A stretch of DNA of 64,000 nucleotides from Dyadobacter linearis (GTDB lineage Bacteria > Bacteroidota > Bacteroidia > Cytophagales > Spirosomataceae): positions 124,001 to 188,000 of the forward strand of contig NZ_CAJRAU010000005.1 of the NCBI RefSeq assembly GCF_907165045.1. The letters run 5' to 3'. Shown in pieces: positions 7,814 to 16,634 of this stretch (the stretch's first letter is position 1; each line of letters starts with the position of its first letter). The notes under the pieces were generated by a model. That model was not told the DNA's origin. It made no database searches and saw nothing but the letters and a program-made list of their open reading frames with translations. A program made the position numbers and the translations under genes.

Positions 7814-10800
7814 TTAGAAGCTGGCTCTCAGCATGACACCCATTGTACGGAACGAAGGATTGCTACCTGCGTTGCTGATGTTTTCATACCATCTTGTACT
7901 GATGTTGGTTTGTTCCGCATCCAGGTCTTTTACAGTTCTGTAAAGGAAGAAAAGGTTACGTCCGAAAACCGACAGCGAGATGTTCTGTGCACCCAGCTTT
8001 CTTCCGATATTCGCAGGAAGACGGTAAGCAAGAGAAAGCTCACGCATTTTGAAATAGGTATTTTCCTGGATAAACAACTCGTAACGCGCATTTCCGTACT
8101 GAGGACCACCCCAGTTGTAAGTTGCATTGTAGTAAGTTGCCTGTGAAACTACGTTTGTGTTTACTTCGCCGGCAGCAGTTACACCTTCCATCAACATACC
8201 ATCATTGTAAACAGGCTGACCATTTGGACCGGCAGCTTCCGAAGTCTGAACACCTTTTCCGTTTGCATCCACATAGTATGACAAACCACCGTGTTCTTTA
8301 TCCATATTGTTAAGACTTTCTTCTGTCAAACCTCTTGAAGTCATCCAGTTGATACCGGTTGGCATAATGTGACCGCCCACTCTGAAATCGACTACCGCAT
8401 CAAGTGTGAAGTTTTTGAAGCTGAAAGCATTTATAAAACCACCGGTAAGTTTAGGCATTGCATTACCTACTTTGATCCAGTTGTTTCCGTCAAGCTGGTA
8501 AAGACCATTCGGACCAACAACACCTCTTCCGTTTGCATCTCTAAGGATACCATGCGAGTAAATATCTCCCATTGGCTGACCAACGATTGATCTTACCTGA
8601 GCCGCGTTTCCGTCGTAATCAGCGTGCAGCAATTCAGTAGAGTTGTTAGCAAGCTTTTCCACTTTGTTCACGTTTCTTGCCAGGTTCAAAGTCAGATCCC
8701 AGTTGAAATCATTGAAATTAGTCGCTTTAATCGGGCTTACATTGAATGCAACTTCCACACCCTGATTTCTCAAAGTACCGATGTTGGCAAGAATTGTACG
8801 TGCACCGGTTGTTGCAGCGATGTTCAAAGGAAGGATCTGATCAACGATCTGTGCATTGTAGTAAGCGATATCAAGACCAATGCGGTTCTGGAACAATTTC
8901 GTTTCCAAACCAAATTCGAATTCGCGCTTCTGCTCAGGACGGATTCTGTCGTTACCGCGCTCAGCGCTCATGTTGGTATATAATACCGAAGCACCGCCTC
9001 TTTCCTGAATGCTCAGGTTACCTTGTCCGAAGGCTACGTTTGCACGGTAGATTTCAGGATAGTTACCCACAACCCCGAACGAACCTCTCAATTTACCATA
9101 GCTAAAGAAAGCTGGCAGAGAAAACGCATCTGTGAACACAAAGCTGGCATTAACAGAAGGATACACGAATGCATTGTTTCCTTTTGCCAAAGTAGAAGTG
9201 CGGTCTCTACGGATAGTACCTTCCACAAAAACGAAGTTTTTGTAATCGAAGTTAACAGTACCCATATAAGCATCTCTCAGGTATCTGCTGCGCGTTTGGT
9301 TACCATTCGCAACATTCACAGTTGCAGAAACGTCAAAGAAATTTTCAGTGCTCAATCCGCCGTTGGTTGATCTCGACACGAATGTGTTCAGCGTTCTGTT
9401 GGCTGTATAACCTCCCAATGCTGAAACAGTCATATCTTCACCGATTTTTTTAGTGTAGGTCAAAAGAATGTCACCGTATACATTATTGTACAGGTTGTTG
9501 TTCATTCCAAAATCACCTGAGTAACCGAATGCAAGCGGAACGGCGCTGTAACCGCGGCTTTCCAATCTTTCGTTGGTATAGTCAGTAGCAATACGACCTC
9601 TCAGTTTCAGGCTTTCCAGGATATCCCAGTGTTGCGTAATACTTGCGATCACACGGTCGCTGTATTCGTAAGACTTGTTTTTTCTTGTATTCCAAACGTA
9701 ATCAGCAATATCTCCCTTGAAACCGTTGTAACGAATATTTTCGTCCGGAGTCAAGCTTTGTGTTCCTGCGCCATTTACGAATTTGTAACCCAGGCTAGTC
9801 TGATATTTTTCGTTGTACCAGTCAGCAGATTCGAAACGGTCCATCATACCGGTAAAGTTGTTGATCATACGATCCACTTTGAATGGCCTGTTGTACGTGT
9901 ATTGATTCACGTAGTTAACCATCAGGTCCGTTCTCAGCTTTTTATTCAGGTTGAAGCTCGCGTTCAGGTTGGCGATATTCTTGCTGTTCTTCGCATCGTA
10001 GCTGATCATTCCATTGTCCTGGCGGGTGAATGAAAAGCGGATCGTTGCATTGTCAGTCGCTTTTGAGATCGAAAGGTTAATATTAGAGCTGCTCGCATTT
10101 TCGAACAAATCGGCATAGCTGTTGTTCGAAGCAGAATAAGGTCTGATTTTTCCATCCCATGACATCACAGGCTGGCCATCGAATTTAGGACCAAAGTTCA
10201 CAGTTGCTCCAAGCAAGCCTCTTGTTTCTTTCGTACCATCACCGTCGGTATCATAATAGATAAATCCGGCTGCATCCTGGCCACCATTGTTGTAGTTCAA
10301 AGGATAACCCGGGCCGCGTACATTCTGATAGCGCGGCAGGTAAGCGATCTTGTCTACATTATAGCTTGCATTGAAATCAACACCAAGTCCTTTTTTGCCT
10401 TTACCAGTTTTGGTAGTAACAAGCAAAACGCCGTTTACCGCTTCCGAACCGTACAATGCAGCAGCAGAAGCACCTTTCAATACCGAAATATTCTCAATAT
10501 CAGCAGGGTTCAAATCCAGAAGACCGTTACCGCGCAAACGTTGGTCACCCCAGTAGTCGCCGTTTCTTGACTCGCCGTTACGAATAGGAATACCATCCAA
10601 TACAAGCAGAGGCTGCGTGTTACCAGTAATCGAGCTGAAACCGCGGATGTTGATACTTACACCGGAAGTAGCTCCACCCGGCGTTGCGTTGATCGTCACA
10701 CCCGGTGCTTTTCCGTAAAGTGCCGTTGCAAAGTTGGGAGAAGCTGTTTTGATCAGCGCTTCGTTGTTGACGGTCGAAGTTGCATAACCCAATGCACGTT

Positions 10801-11140
10801 GTTCTTTTGAAATACCCAATGCAGTCACCACTACTTCACCAAGCTGATTGGCATCTTCCAGTAAAGTAATGTCAAGTACCGTCTGACTTCCAACCGGCGC
10901 TTCAATCGTTTTGTAGCCGATGTAAGAAAAAACCAATGTGTTACCAGAAGTCGCTCCAATGGAAAAATTTCCGGAAGCATCCGAAGTAGTACCGTTAGTT
11001 GTGCCTTTTACCAAGACCGAAACACCCGGCAAGGTGGAACCGTCTGTTCCTGACTTGATCGTCCCAGTGATAGTCTGGGCGAAAACAGGACTGCTTAACA
11101 TCACAAGCATGACGAAAAGCCCTAGTAGATTTCTTCGCAT
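7814..11140 (-). CDS. SusC/RagA family TonB-linked outer-membrane transporter
   Basis: An 1108-residue protein. A signal peptide ends at PVFA-Q (about residue 21); next comes a carboxypeptidase-D-like beta-sandwich (about 22-105), a plug with the family blocks VVVTALGISKEQRALGYA and LKGASAAALYGSEAVNGV, then a long beta-barrel. The penultimate C-terminal residue is Ser and the last is Phe, typical of barrel insertion signals. It imports ligands delivered by SusD using TonB energy. The gene heads a two-gene operon with susD. The 220-base AT-rich region upstream probably holds the promoter, but no clear -33/-7 pair was recognised. Confidence 0.95.
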   Translation of the reverse strand: MRRNLLGLFVMLVMLSSPVFAQTITGTIKSGTDGSTLPGVSVLVKGTTNGTTSDASGNFSIGATSGNTLVFSYIGYKTIEAPVGSQTVLDITLLEDANQLGEVVVTALGISKEQRALGYATSTVNNEALIKTASPNFATALYGKAPGVTINATPGGATSGVSINIRGFSSITGNTQPLLVLDGIPIRNGESRNGDYWGDQRLRGNGLLDLNPADIENISVLKGASAAALYGSEAVNGVLLVTTKTGKGKKGLGVDFNASYNVDKIAYLPRYQNVRGPGYPLNYNNGGQDAAGFIYYDTDGDGTKETRGLLGATVNFGPKFDGQPVMSWDGKIRPYSASNNSYADLFENASSSNINLSISKATDNATIRFSFTRQDNGMISYDAKNSKNIANLNASFNLNKKLRTDLMVNYVNQYTYNRPFKVDRMINNFTGMMDRFESADWYNEKYQTSLGYKFVNGAGTQSLTPDENIRYNGFKGDIADYVWNTRKNKSYEYSDRVIASITQHWDILESLKLRGRIATDYTNERLESRGYSAVPLAFGYSGDFGMNNNLYNNVYGDILLTYTKKIGEDMTVSALGGYTANRTLNTFVSRSTNGGLSTENFFDVSATVNVANGNQTRSRYLRDAYMGTVNFDYKNFVFVEGTIRRDRTSTLAKGNNAFVYPSVNASFVFTDAFSLPAFFSYGKLRGSFGVVGNYPEIYRANVAFGQGNLSIQERGGASVLYTNMSAERGNDRIRPEQKREFEFGLETKLFQNRIGLDIAYYNAQIVDQILPLNIAATTGARTILANIGTLRNQGVEVAFNVSPIKATNFNDFNWDLTLNLARNVNKVEKLANNSTELLHADYDGNAAQVRSIVGQPMGDIYSHGILRDANGRGVVGPNGLYQLDGNNWIKVGNAMPKLTGGFINAFSFKNFTLDAVVDFRVGGHIMPTGINWMTSRGLTEESLNNMDKEHGGLSYYVDANGKGVQTSEAAGPNGQPVYNDGMLMEGVTAAGEVNTNVVSQATYYNATYNWGGPQYGNARYELFIQENTYFKMRELSLAYRLPANIGRKLGAQNISLSVFGRNLFFLYRTVKDLDAEQTNISTRWYENISNAGSNPSFRTMGVMLRASF

Positions 11141-11362
11141 AATTAATTAGCGTATTAGTTGAGGACTATAAATTTAACACAATTTTAACATTAAATTTTT
11201 TAAGACCTTCTCTCTTTTTAAAAAAAATTATTAACTAAGGTCAAAAAGTGCATTAATTAGAGAAAATGCGCGCTATTTATCGCCATATAACATATTTACA
11301 TTGGCGAAAATTGTAGATAAGAAAGAAAAATTTGACAATTGGTAAAATTGCCAAAGAAGCTA

Positions 11363-12148
11363 TCAGAGTGTGATCGTAGTGCCCGCGGCTGACTTAGCAG
11401 ACAAGAGCAGATCGTCTGCATGACAAATGCTTACCCGCTTTACACCATCGTGCAATGCAGCAAAGGCACCGTCGAGTTTGGGGATCATTCCTTTGTATAT
11501 CACGCCGGTAGATTTATAAGATTCATACGATTCGGGCGTGAGGCTGGAAATTACGGAATCGTCATTCTCAGGGTCAGAAAGTACCCCTTTTTTCTCAAAA
11601 CAGTAAACGAGTGTGACATCATATTCACGTCCCATCGCCACCGCCGTTGCAGAAGCGATTGTATCTGCATTGGTATTCAAAAGTAACCCTTCATCACTAT
11701 ACGTAAGCGGCGCAATCACGGGAATAAGGTTGCTGCCAAGCAACGCAGCTATTTGTTTTTCATTAACCTCCTCAATATCACCTACAAAACCATAATCGAC
11801 TGTTTTGACAGGTCGTTTCACAGAACGTATAATCCCGCCGTCGGCGCCGGTCAGTCCGATCGCGTTGCACTTCAAAGCTTGCAACTGCGCAACCAGATTT
11901 TTGTTAACCAATCCACCATAAACCATCGTCACCACATCCAGCATCGGTTTGTCCGTGATCCTGCGCCCTTCCACCATCTCTGTTTCGATCTGCAACCTGG
12001 CCGCAATCTGTGTCGCTACTTTCCCGCCGCCGTGAACAAGTATCTTCAAACCGTCCAGGCTGGCGAAATCGCTTAAAAAACGGGCACACGCGTCAGGATT
12101 GTCGATTACGTTACCTCCTATTTTGACGATATATAAAGACTTTGACAT
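11363..12148 (-). CDS. argB: Acetylglutamate kinase (amino-acid kinase family)
   Basis: Phosphorylates the gamma-carboxylate of N-acylated glutamate, the second step of arginine synthesis. The 261-residue chain has the N-terminal VKIGGNVID (Lys9, Gly11-12), the ATP/substrate loop VHGGGK (38-43), the substrate-binding EGRRITD (60-66) and a C-terminal GTTITL. In some Bacteroidota this pathway runs on N-succinyl instead of N-acetyl intermediates; the sequence alone does not decide which. It stands alone, divergent from dsbD, with a good -7 element upstream. No arginine-sensing N-terminal helix is present. Confidence 0.92.
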   Translation of the reverse strand: MSKSLYIVKIGGNVIDNPDACARFLSDFASLDGLKILVHGGGKVATQIAARLQIETEMVEGRRITDKPMLDVVTMVYGGLVNKNLVAQLQALKCNAIGLTGADGGIIRSVKRPVKTVDYGFVGDIEEVNEKQIAALLGSNLIPVIAPLTYSDEGLLLNTNADTIASATAVAMGREYDVTLVYCFEKKGVLSDPENDDSVISSLTPESYESYKSTGVIYKGMIPKLDGAFAALHDGVKRVSICHADDLLLSAKSAAGTTITL

Positions 12149-12182
12149 AAGATCAGATTTTACTGTGCAGAATTGGCGGGCA

Positions 12183-12190
12183 CAAAGGTA
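12183..12190 (-). promoter_or_regulatory. Candidate -7 element (TACCTTTG) for argB
   Basis: TACCTTTG on the minus strand fits the Bacteroidota TAnnTTTG element exactly and lies about 35 bases upstream of the argB ATG. A -33 TTG at usual spacing is not evident. Confidence 0.5.
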
Positions 12191-12295
12191 ACAGAAACCG
12201 AAGGCGGAGGAAACCGGAATTGTGATTGGTGAATTTTTTTGGCAAAATTACGTTCCATATTAGACCATAAGTCTACCGAATCAATAGATATTAAC

Positions 12296-14374
12296 ATGAA
12301 ACGTATTCCCATCTTTTTGCTCTTCATCTGCTCAATTATTTCAATTTCGGCATTTGCGCAGCTTACATCTCCGAAGGCGAAGTGGACCTATTCTTTTTCC
12401 AAGCCTGAAGTAAAAAAGGGTGAGACCGTCGATCTGGTATTTACGGCGGCGATCGAGAAAGATTGGTACATGTATTCCTCCGACTTTGATCCCGACCTCG
12501 GACCGATGCTCACAACCGTCTCTTTTGAAAAGAACAATGGATTTGAAGTTGTGGGAAAACTCAAACCGCAGAATCCCAAGACTAAATTTGAGGAGGTTTG
12601 GAATGGGAATGTAAAGTATTTTGAGGGAAAAGCGGTTTTCAAGCAAACGATCAAGGTGCTTACTGACAATCCTGTTATAAAAGGCACTTCTGAATATCAG
12701 ACTTGCAGCAATGTAACTGGTCTTTGTGTTGCGGGCGGTGAGGATTTTGAGTTTAAAGGTTTAAAAGTCACTGCCGGCACCGCTACTGCCGCTGCCGAAC
12801 AGCCCGTAAATGCTGAAAAAATAAATCCTGATTCTTCCGCTAAAATTGAATCCGCAGCAACTGTACCCGCACCCGCGAACACCGACAGTACATTTTCCAA
12901 GCTTTCTGAAAATACTTCCGCTTCTGATATTACGACGGAAGAAAGTGCGGCTGACGGTTCATTGTGGGGATTTGCACTCGCGGCATTCCTTTCCGGACTG
13001 GTCGCCTTACTTACCCCCTGCGTGTTCCCGATCATCCCGATGACGGTGAGCTATTTCACCAACCAGCAGGGCGGAAAAGTGAAAGCGTTCGTTTACGGCG
13101 CTTCGATCATATTGATCTATACATTAATAGGTACTGTTGTTTCGAGGTTAAATGGACCTGCTTTTGCGAACTTTCTGAGCACGCACTGGCTGCCTAACCT
13201 GCTGTTCTTCGCCATTTTCATCGTTTTTGGACTTTCTTTTCTAGGACTGTTTGAGATCGTATTGCCCAGTGGTTTTGTGAATAAAATGGATCAGAAAGCA
13301 GACAAAGGCGGTTATGCGGGCGTTTTCTTTATGGCGTTTACATTGGTACTGGTTTCATTTTCCTGCACCGGGCCAATCGTTGGAAGTTTGCTGGTAGCCT
13401 CTGCGGGTGGTGAAGTCGTAAAACCTATTATAGGTATGGCGGCGTTTTCGGCCGCATTTGCGATTCCGTTTACCTCATTTGCATTGTTTCCGCAGTGGCT
13501 GAAATCGCTCCCAAAATCGGGCGGCTGGCTGAATACGGTGAAGGTTGTGCTAGGTTTTCTTGAATTGGCGCTGGCTTTGAAATTTTTCAGTATTGCCGAT
13601 CAGGTTTATCACTGGGGCTTGCTGGACAGGGAAATTTACCTTGCATTCTGGATCGTGATCTTTGCTTTGCTTGGTTTCTATCTTTTGGGTAAAATCAGGA
13701 CCCCGCACGATTCTGTTCTGGAAAAAGTAAGCGTTCCGCGGCTGCTGCTCAGTATTATCACATTTACATTCGTGATCTACATGCTCCCGGGCATGTGGGG
13801 AGCACCTTTGAAGGCGCTGGCGGGCTACCTTCCTCCGCAGTCTACGCTGGATTTTGATCTGAATAAAAGAAGTGCGGGCGCCACTGCTGGCGCAAACAGC
13901 GCTGAAATTGCCGGAAAGTATTCAGATCTATTCCATTTGCCGCACGAGCTTACTGGTTTTTTCGATTACAAAGAAGGTTTGGAATATGCTAAAAAGGTTA
14001 ATAAGCCGGTTTTCATCGATTTCACTGGCCACGGTTGTGTGAACTGCCGGGAAATGGAAGCGCGTGTTTGGGTGGATCCCGCGGTAATCCAACGTTTGCG
14101 AAACGATTACGTGATCATCGCTTTATATGTAGATGACAAGACGGAACTGCCGGAAAAGGATTGGTACACTTCCGATTACGATAAGAAAGTAAAGAAAACG
14201 ATCGGCGCACAAAATGCCGATTTGCAGATCGTGAAATATAATAACAACGCACAGCCGCATTACTGCCTGGTAGACCACGACGGGAAATTGCTTGTGAAGC
14301 CTAAGAATTACGACTTGAATCCGGCGAATTTCGCAGCGTTTTTGGATAGCGGGAAAGCGGCTTTTAGTAAGTAA
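12296..14374 (+). CDS. dsbD: DsbD-type thiol:disulfide interchange protein
   Basis: A 692-residue inner-membrane protein that carries reducing power from cytoplasmic thioredoxin to periplasmic partners. A signal peptide (FAQ near residue 22) precedes an N-terminal immunoglobulin-like DsbD domain with Cys137 and Cys144. The membrane core carries the two redox cysteines Cys242 (LTPCVFPIIP) and Cys357 (SCTGPIVG), and the C-terminal thioredoxin-like domain has C581-V-N-C584. All three cysteine pairs are therefore present. The ATG at 12296 begins a clean signal peptide; the frame extends upstream to 12239 without family support. It is divergent from argB. Confidence 0.9.
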   Translation: MKRIPIFLLFICSIISISAFAQLTSPKAKWTYSFSKPEVKKGETVDLVFTAAIEKDWYMYSSDFDPDLGPMLTTVSFEKNNGFEVVGKLKPQNPKTKFEEVWNGNVKYFEGKAVFKQTIKVLTDNPVIKGTSEYQTCSNVTGLCVAGGEDFEFKGLKVTAGTATAAAEQPVNAEKINPDSSAKIESAATVPAPANTDSTFSKLSENTSASDITTEESAADGSLWGFALAAFLSGLVALLTPCVFPIIPMTVSYFTNQQGGKVKAFVYGASIILIYTLIGTVVSRLNGPAFANFLSTHWLPNLLFFAIFIVFGLSFLGLFEIVLPSGFVNKMDQKADKGGYAGVFFMAFTLVLVSFSCTGPIVGSLLVASAGGEVVKPIIGMAAFSAAFAIPFTSFALFPQWLKSLPKSGGWLNTVKVVLGFLELALALKFFSIADQVYHWGLLDREIYLAFWIVIFALLGFYLLGKIRTPHDSVLEKVSVPRLLLSIITFTFVIYMLPGMWGAPLKALAGYLPPQSTLDFDLNKRSAGATAGANSAEIAGKYSDLFHLPHELTGFFDYKEGLEYAKKVNKPVFIDFTGHGCVNCREMEARVWVDPAVIQRLRNDYVIIALYVDDKTELPEKDWYTSDYDKKVKKTIGAQNADLQIVKYNNNAQPHYCLVDHDGKLLVKPKNYDLNPANFAAFLDSGKAAFSK

Positions 14375-14385
14375 ATGTTTTTTTT

Positions 14386-14405
14386 CCGTTGGCTGAAGCC
14401 GACGG
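14386..14405. repeat. Solitary REP half-element after dsbD
   Basis: CCGTTGGCTGAAGCCGACGG is an imperfect palindrome followed by GTATTGATTGTTGGG, the same flank found after the left REP near RAYT. No right-hand partner follows. It lies 11 bases after the dsbD stop. Confidence 0.75.
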
Positions 14406-14450
14406 GTATTGATTGTTGGGTTATGGGAAGATGATTCGAGGATATATATA

Positions 14451-14489
14451 GCAAAACTGCCGGTTCCAGGTTTCTGGGCCGGCAATTTT
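14451..14489. terminator. Bidirectional terminator between dsbD and the lipoprotein gene
   Basis: A long stem, GCAAAACTGCCGG paired with CCGGCAATTTTGC, encloses a short loop with further pairing. A- and T-rich ends allow it to serve both converging genes. Confidence 0.65.
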
Positions 14490-14517
14490 GCATTTACTTT
14501 ATTTTAAAATGAAGTTT

Positions 14518-15252
14518 TTAATTTACTTCTTTTAATGAGTTATGGTCAATAAATAAATGTGCGTACGCAAAGTCTTGTTCATCGGACGCAAAAGCTGAGA
14601 ATGTTAGCGTTGCTTCATTCACAATTGCTTTGAACGTAACAGTCTGTTTCACCCATTCAGCCTGTTTGCCTTCCAATTCAACATATGTTACAAAAGAACC
14701 TCCGGTGTAGTTAGACGTACTCACGAATGCTCGCTTTGCATAAGCAGGGACAAGTGGTCCTTGCGCGATGTTGCGAACAGTACTTGCTACGTAAAAAGTA
14801 TAACTGTATTGTTTGCCTGGCTTCAAATTTTTAATAGTCGTCGTCACCCCGGACCATTCTTTGCCCGAATATGCGAAAATTGATCTTGACGTGCTGACAG
14901 TAATAATCGACGACATGTTTTGAATCCCAGGGATCGGCGGCAATGGCTTGGCCCATGGCAAAAGATTGCTACCCCACAAATGAGTCAAACTAGATGTTCC
15001 AGAAGGAAACGCTTGCAAGTCCGTAGAAAAGCTGGTGGTGCGCCTCTCCCAACCTGTTGGATACACATTAAATCCTGGTGTACCAGTGGTAGACTGAAGG
15101 ATCGGGACTACGCCTAATGGGCCATTGGTTTTGAGACCTGAATTCTCATTTACCCCACCCACTTGCGCCTCCGGCGAAACAACATTTTCCTTCGAGCAGC
15201 TACCTAGCATCATCATGCAAGCCAGCCCTAATCCAAGCGGTAATTTTTTCAT
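14518..15252 (-). CDS. Lipoprotein of unknown function, paralogue B of a tandem pair
   Basis: A 244-residue exported lipoprotein with signal MKKLPLGLGLACMMMLGSC, lipidated Cys at 19. An ATG three codons upstream (15261) is less likely because the KK signal start is canonical. The mature part looks like a beta-sandwich: TTIKNLKPGKQYSYTFYVAS resembles a fibronectin-III or carbohydrate-binding fold. The end YAHLFIDHNSLKEVN matches YIHLFVDRNSLKEMH in the next gene upstream, and the N-terminus is also shared (NENSGLKTN / NEHSGAKTN). I do not recognise a named family. A surface-binding role is inference. Confidence 0.75.
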   Translation of the reverse strand: MKKLPLGLGLACMMMLGSCSKENVVSPEAQVGGVNENSGLKTNGPLGVVPILQSTTGTPGFNVYPTGWERRTTSFSTDLQAFPSGTSSLTHLWGSNLLPWAKPLPPIPGIQNMSSIITVSTSRSIFAYSGKEWSGVTTTIKNLKPGKQYSYTFYVASTVRNIAQGPLVPAYAKRAFVSTSNYTGGSFVTYVELEGKQAEWVKQTVTFKAIVNEATLTFSAFASDEQDFAYAHLFIDHNSLKEVN

Positions 15253-15481
15253 TACATCCATTTTTCTAAAATGTTTAAGTTGAACAATTGTTTTTCACTG
15301 GCTACAAATGAAATAGAGATGCATTGAATAAGTCGCTGAAAATGAGTGACCGAGCAGTTGGAGCTATTCTGCGGCGTAGGGGCGGTTTTTTATTTAAGAA
15401 TTGTAATCAATGCATAGCAACTATTGCGTAATGCATTTCGCGATATAACTCGCATTTAAGGTAGTTTCCAAAAACAAGAAA

Positions 15482-15508
15482 AGCCGCCTCAGAAAATCTG
15501 AGACGGCT
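15482..15508 (-). terminator. Terminator after the upstream lipoprotein paralogue
   Basis: The stem AGCCGTCTCAGA / TCTGAGGCGGCT on the minus strand is followed by TTTT. It separates the two paralogous lipoprotein genes, so they are probably transcribed independently. Confidence 0.7.
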
Positions 15509-15531
15509 GATCAGTTCAATAAGTTACGATT

Positions 15532-16323
15532 TTATAGTACTACCATTTGTGGGGTAACGTGCATTTCTTTAAGTGAATTCCTATCCACGAAAAGATGGAT
15601 GTAAGAATACCTGTTTCCTAGCTGTGTCAAACCTGAGAAGACAAATTTAGCGGAATTAGCTTTGGCCTTGAATGTAATTGTCTTTTTCAACCACGTAGCT
15701 TCTTTTCCGTAAAAGTAGACAGCGTTCGTTGAGCTTCCATTGTCAACATTGAACATCTTGATCTCTGCATATTTTGCGCATATCGATGTTGCTTGGTTAC
15801 TTCCCAGCCCGGTAACAGTAGTGCTCGCCACATAAAATGTTACCGTATATGTTGTTCCCGGCTTTAAGTTATTTAGCGTTGTGAATACGCCCGATCTTTC
15901 TTTCGTCTGCTCAGGGTTTTGAGCATAGCTCGTGACCGTCACCATAGAATTTGCAGTTGGGTTGCCGGGAACCGGTGGAAGAGGCTTTACCCATTTTGGA
16001 TTTATCAATGCGCTCCAGTTCTCAAGTCCCCAAACTGATGTGCGGGAGGACAAGCCCACAGGTATGGAAGGGTCGGTAAGTGGTCCGTCGAGTTTGGCCC
16101 AATCTATTGGCAACTTTTCATAACCTAGATTACCCGAGATTGTATTAGCAAAAGCAGGCAGCGCAGCCAGCTCACCCGCATTCGTCTTCGCGCCAGAATG
16201 TTCATTTACACTTCCTGCTTCTGGCTGCGGTGTCATTACATCTTCTTTCGAGCAGCTGCTGAATAGCAAGGCACCAGCCAGGCCGAGTGCCAGTGGGAAT
16301 CGTTTTGTTACTTTCATTTTCAT
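15532..16323 (-). CDS. Lipoprotein of unknown function, paralogue A of a tandem pair
   Basis: A 263-residue lipoprotein starting MKMKVTKRFPLALGLAGALL, with lipobox FSSC. The ATG at 16317 is an alternative; upstream extension to 16371 would bury the signal. The mature protein shares with its neighbour the segment NEHSGAKTN after the lipobox, a beta-strand block (FTTLNNLKPGTTYTVTFYVAS) and the C-terminal LFVDRNSLKE. It extends nine residues further at the C-terminus (TPQMVVL). The two genes are separated by about 280 bases and a terminator. No catalytic motif is visible; the fold suggests a ligand-binding beta-sandwich. Confidence 0.75.
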   Translation of the reverse strand: MKMKVTKRFPLALGLAGALLFSSCSKEDVMTPQPEAGSVNEHSGAKTNAGELAALPAFANTISGNLGYEKLPIDWAKLDGPLTDPSIPVGLSSRTSVWGLENWSALINPKWVKPLPPVPGNPTANSMVTVTSYAQNPEQTKERSGVFTTLNNLKPGTTYTVTFYVASTTVTGLGSNQATSICAKYAEIKMFNVDNGSSTNAVYFYGKEATWLKKTITFKAKANSAKFVFSGLTQLGNRYSYIHLFVDRNSLKEMHVTPQMVVL

Positions 16324-16573
16324 ACAATTTGTAGTTGAACAATTATTTGTCAGCCACAAAAGAAGGTTCAAACAAAAGATATGACCGCGAAAAGTAAGTG
16401 CAAGGAGCGGTTCATTTATTCTGCGGAAAGACGCGTTTGGCTATGTGGACTTATGTAGGCGAGCAATTTGCAGGTATTACGAAATCAATACCTAGTTAAT
16501 TCGCATTCCTAAATGAGAATTGGTTATCATGTGTTTTTATTTCAATTTCTAAGAATTAACGTAGGCTTGAAAC

Positions 16574-16600
16574 GACAAAATCCCCTTTCGGGGATTTGTC
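16574..16600 (-). terminator. Terminator of the efflux operon
   Basis: The stem GACAAATCCCC / GGGGATTTTGTC around a GAAA loop lies about 35 bases after the RND transporter stop codon on the minus strand. The T-run is short. Confidence 0.6.
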
Positions 16601-16634
16601 TGTAAGAGGAGGATTATAATAATGAATGAGCTTA

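Noticed and set aside
8624-8983. Open frames opposite susC
   Set aside because: They are antisense to a well-supported SusC gene and have no start context or family resemblance.
11141-11362. A complete promoter for susC in the AT-rich gap
   Set aside because: Several TTG and TA-rich stretches occur but none shows the TTG-N19-21-TAnnTTTG arrangement; too ambiguous to mark.
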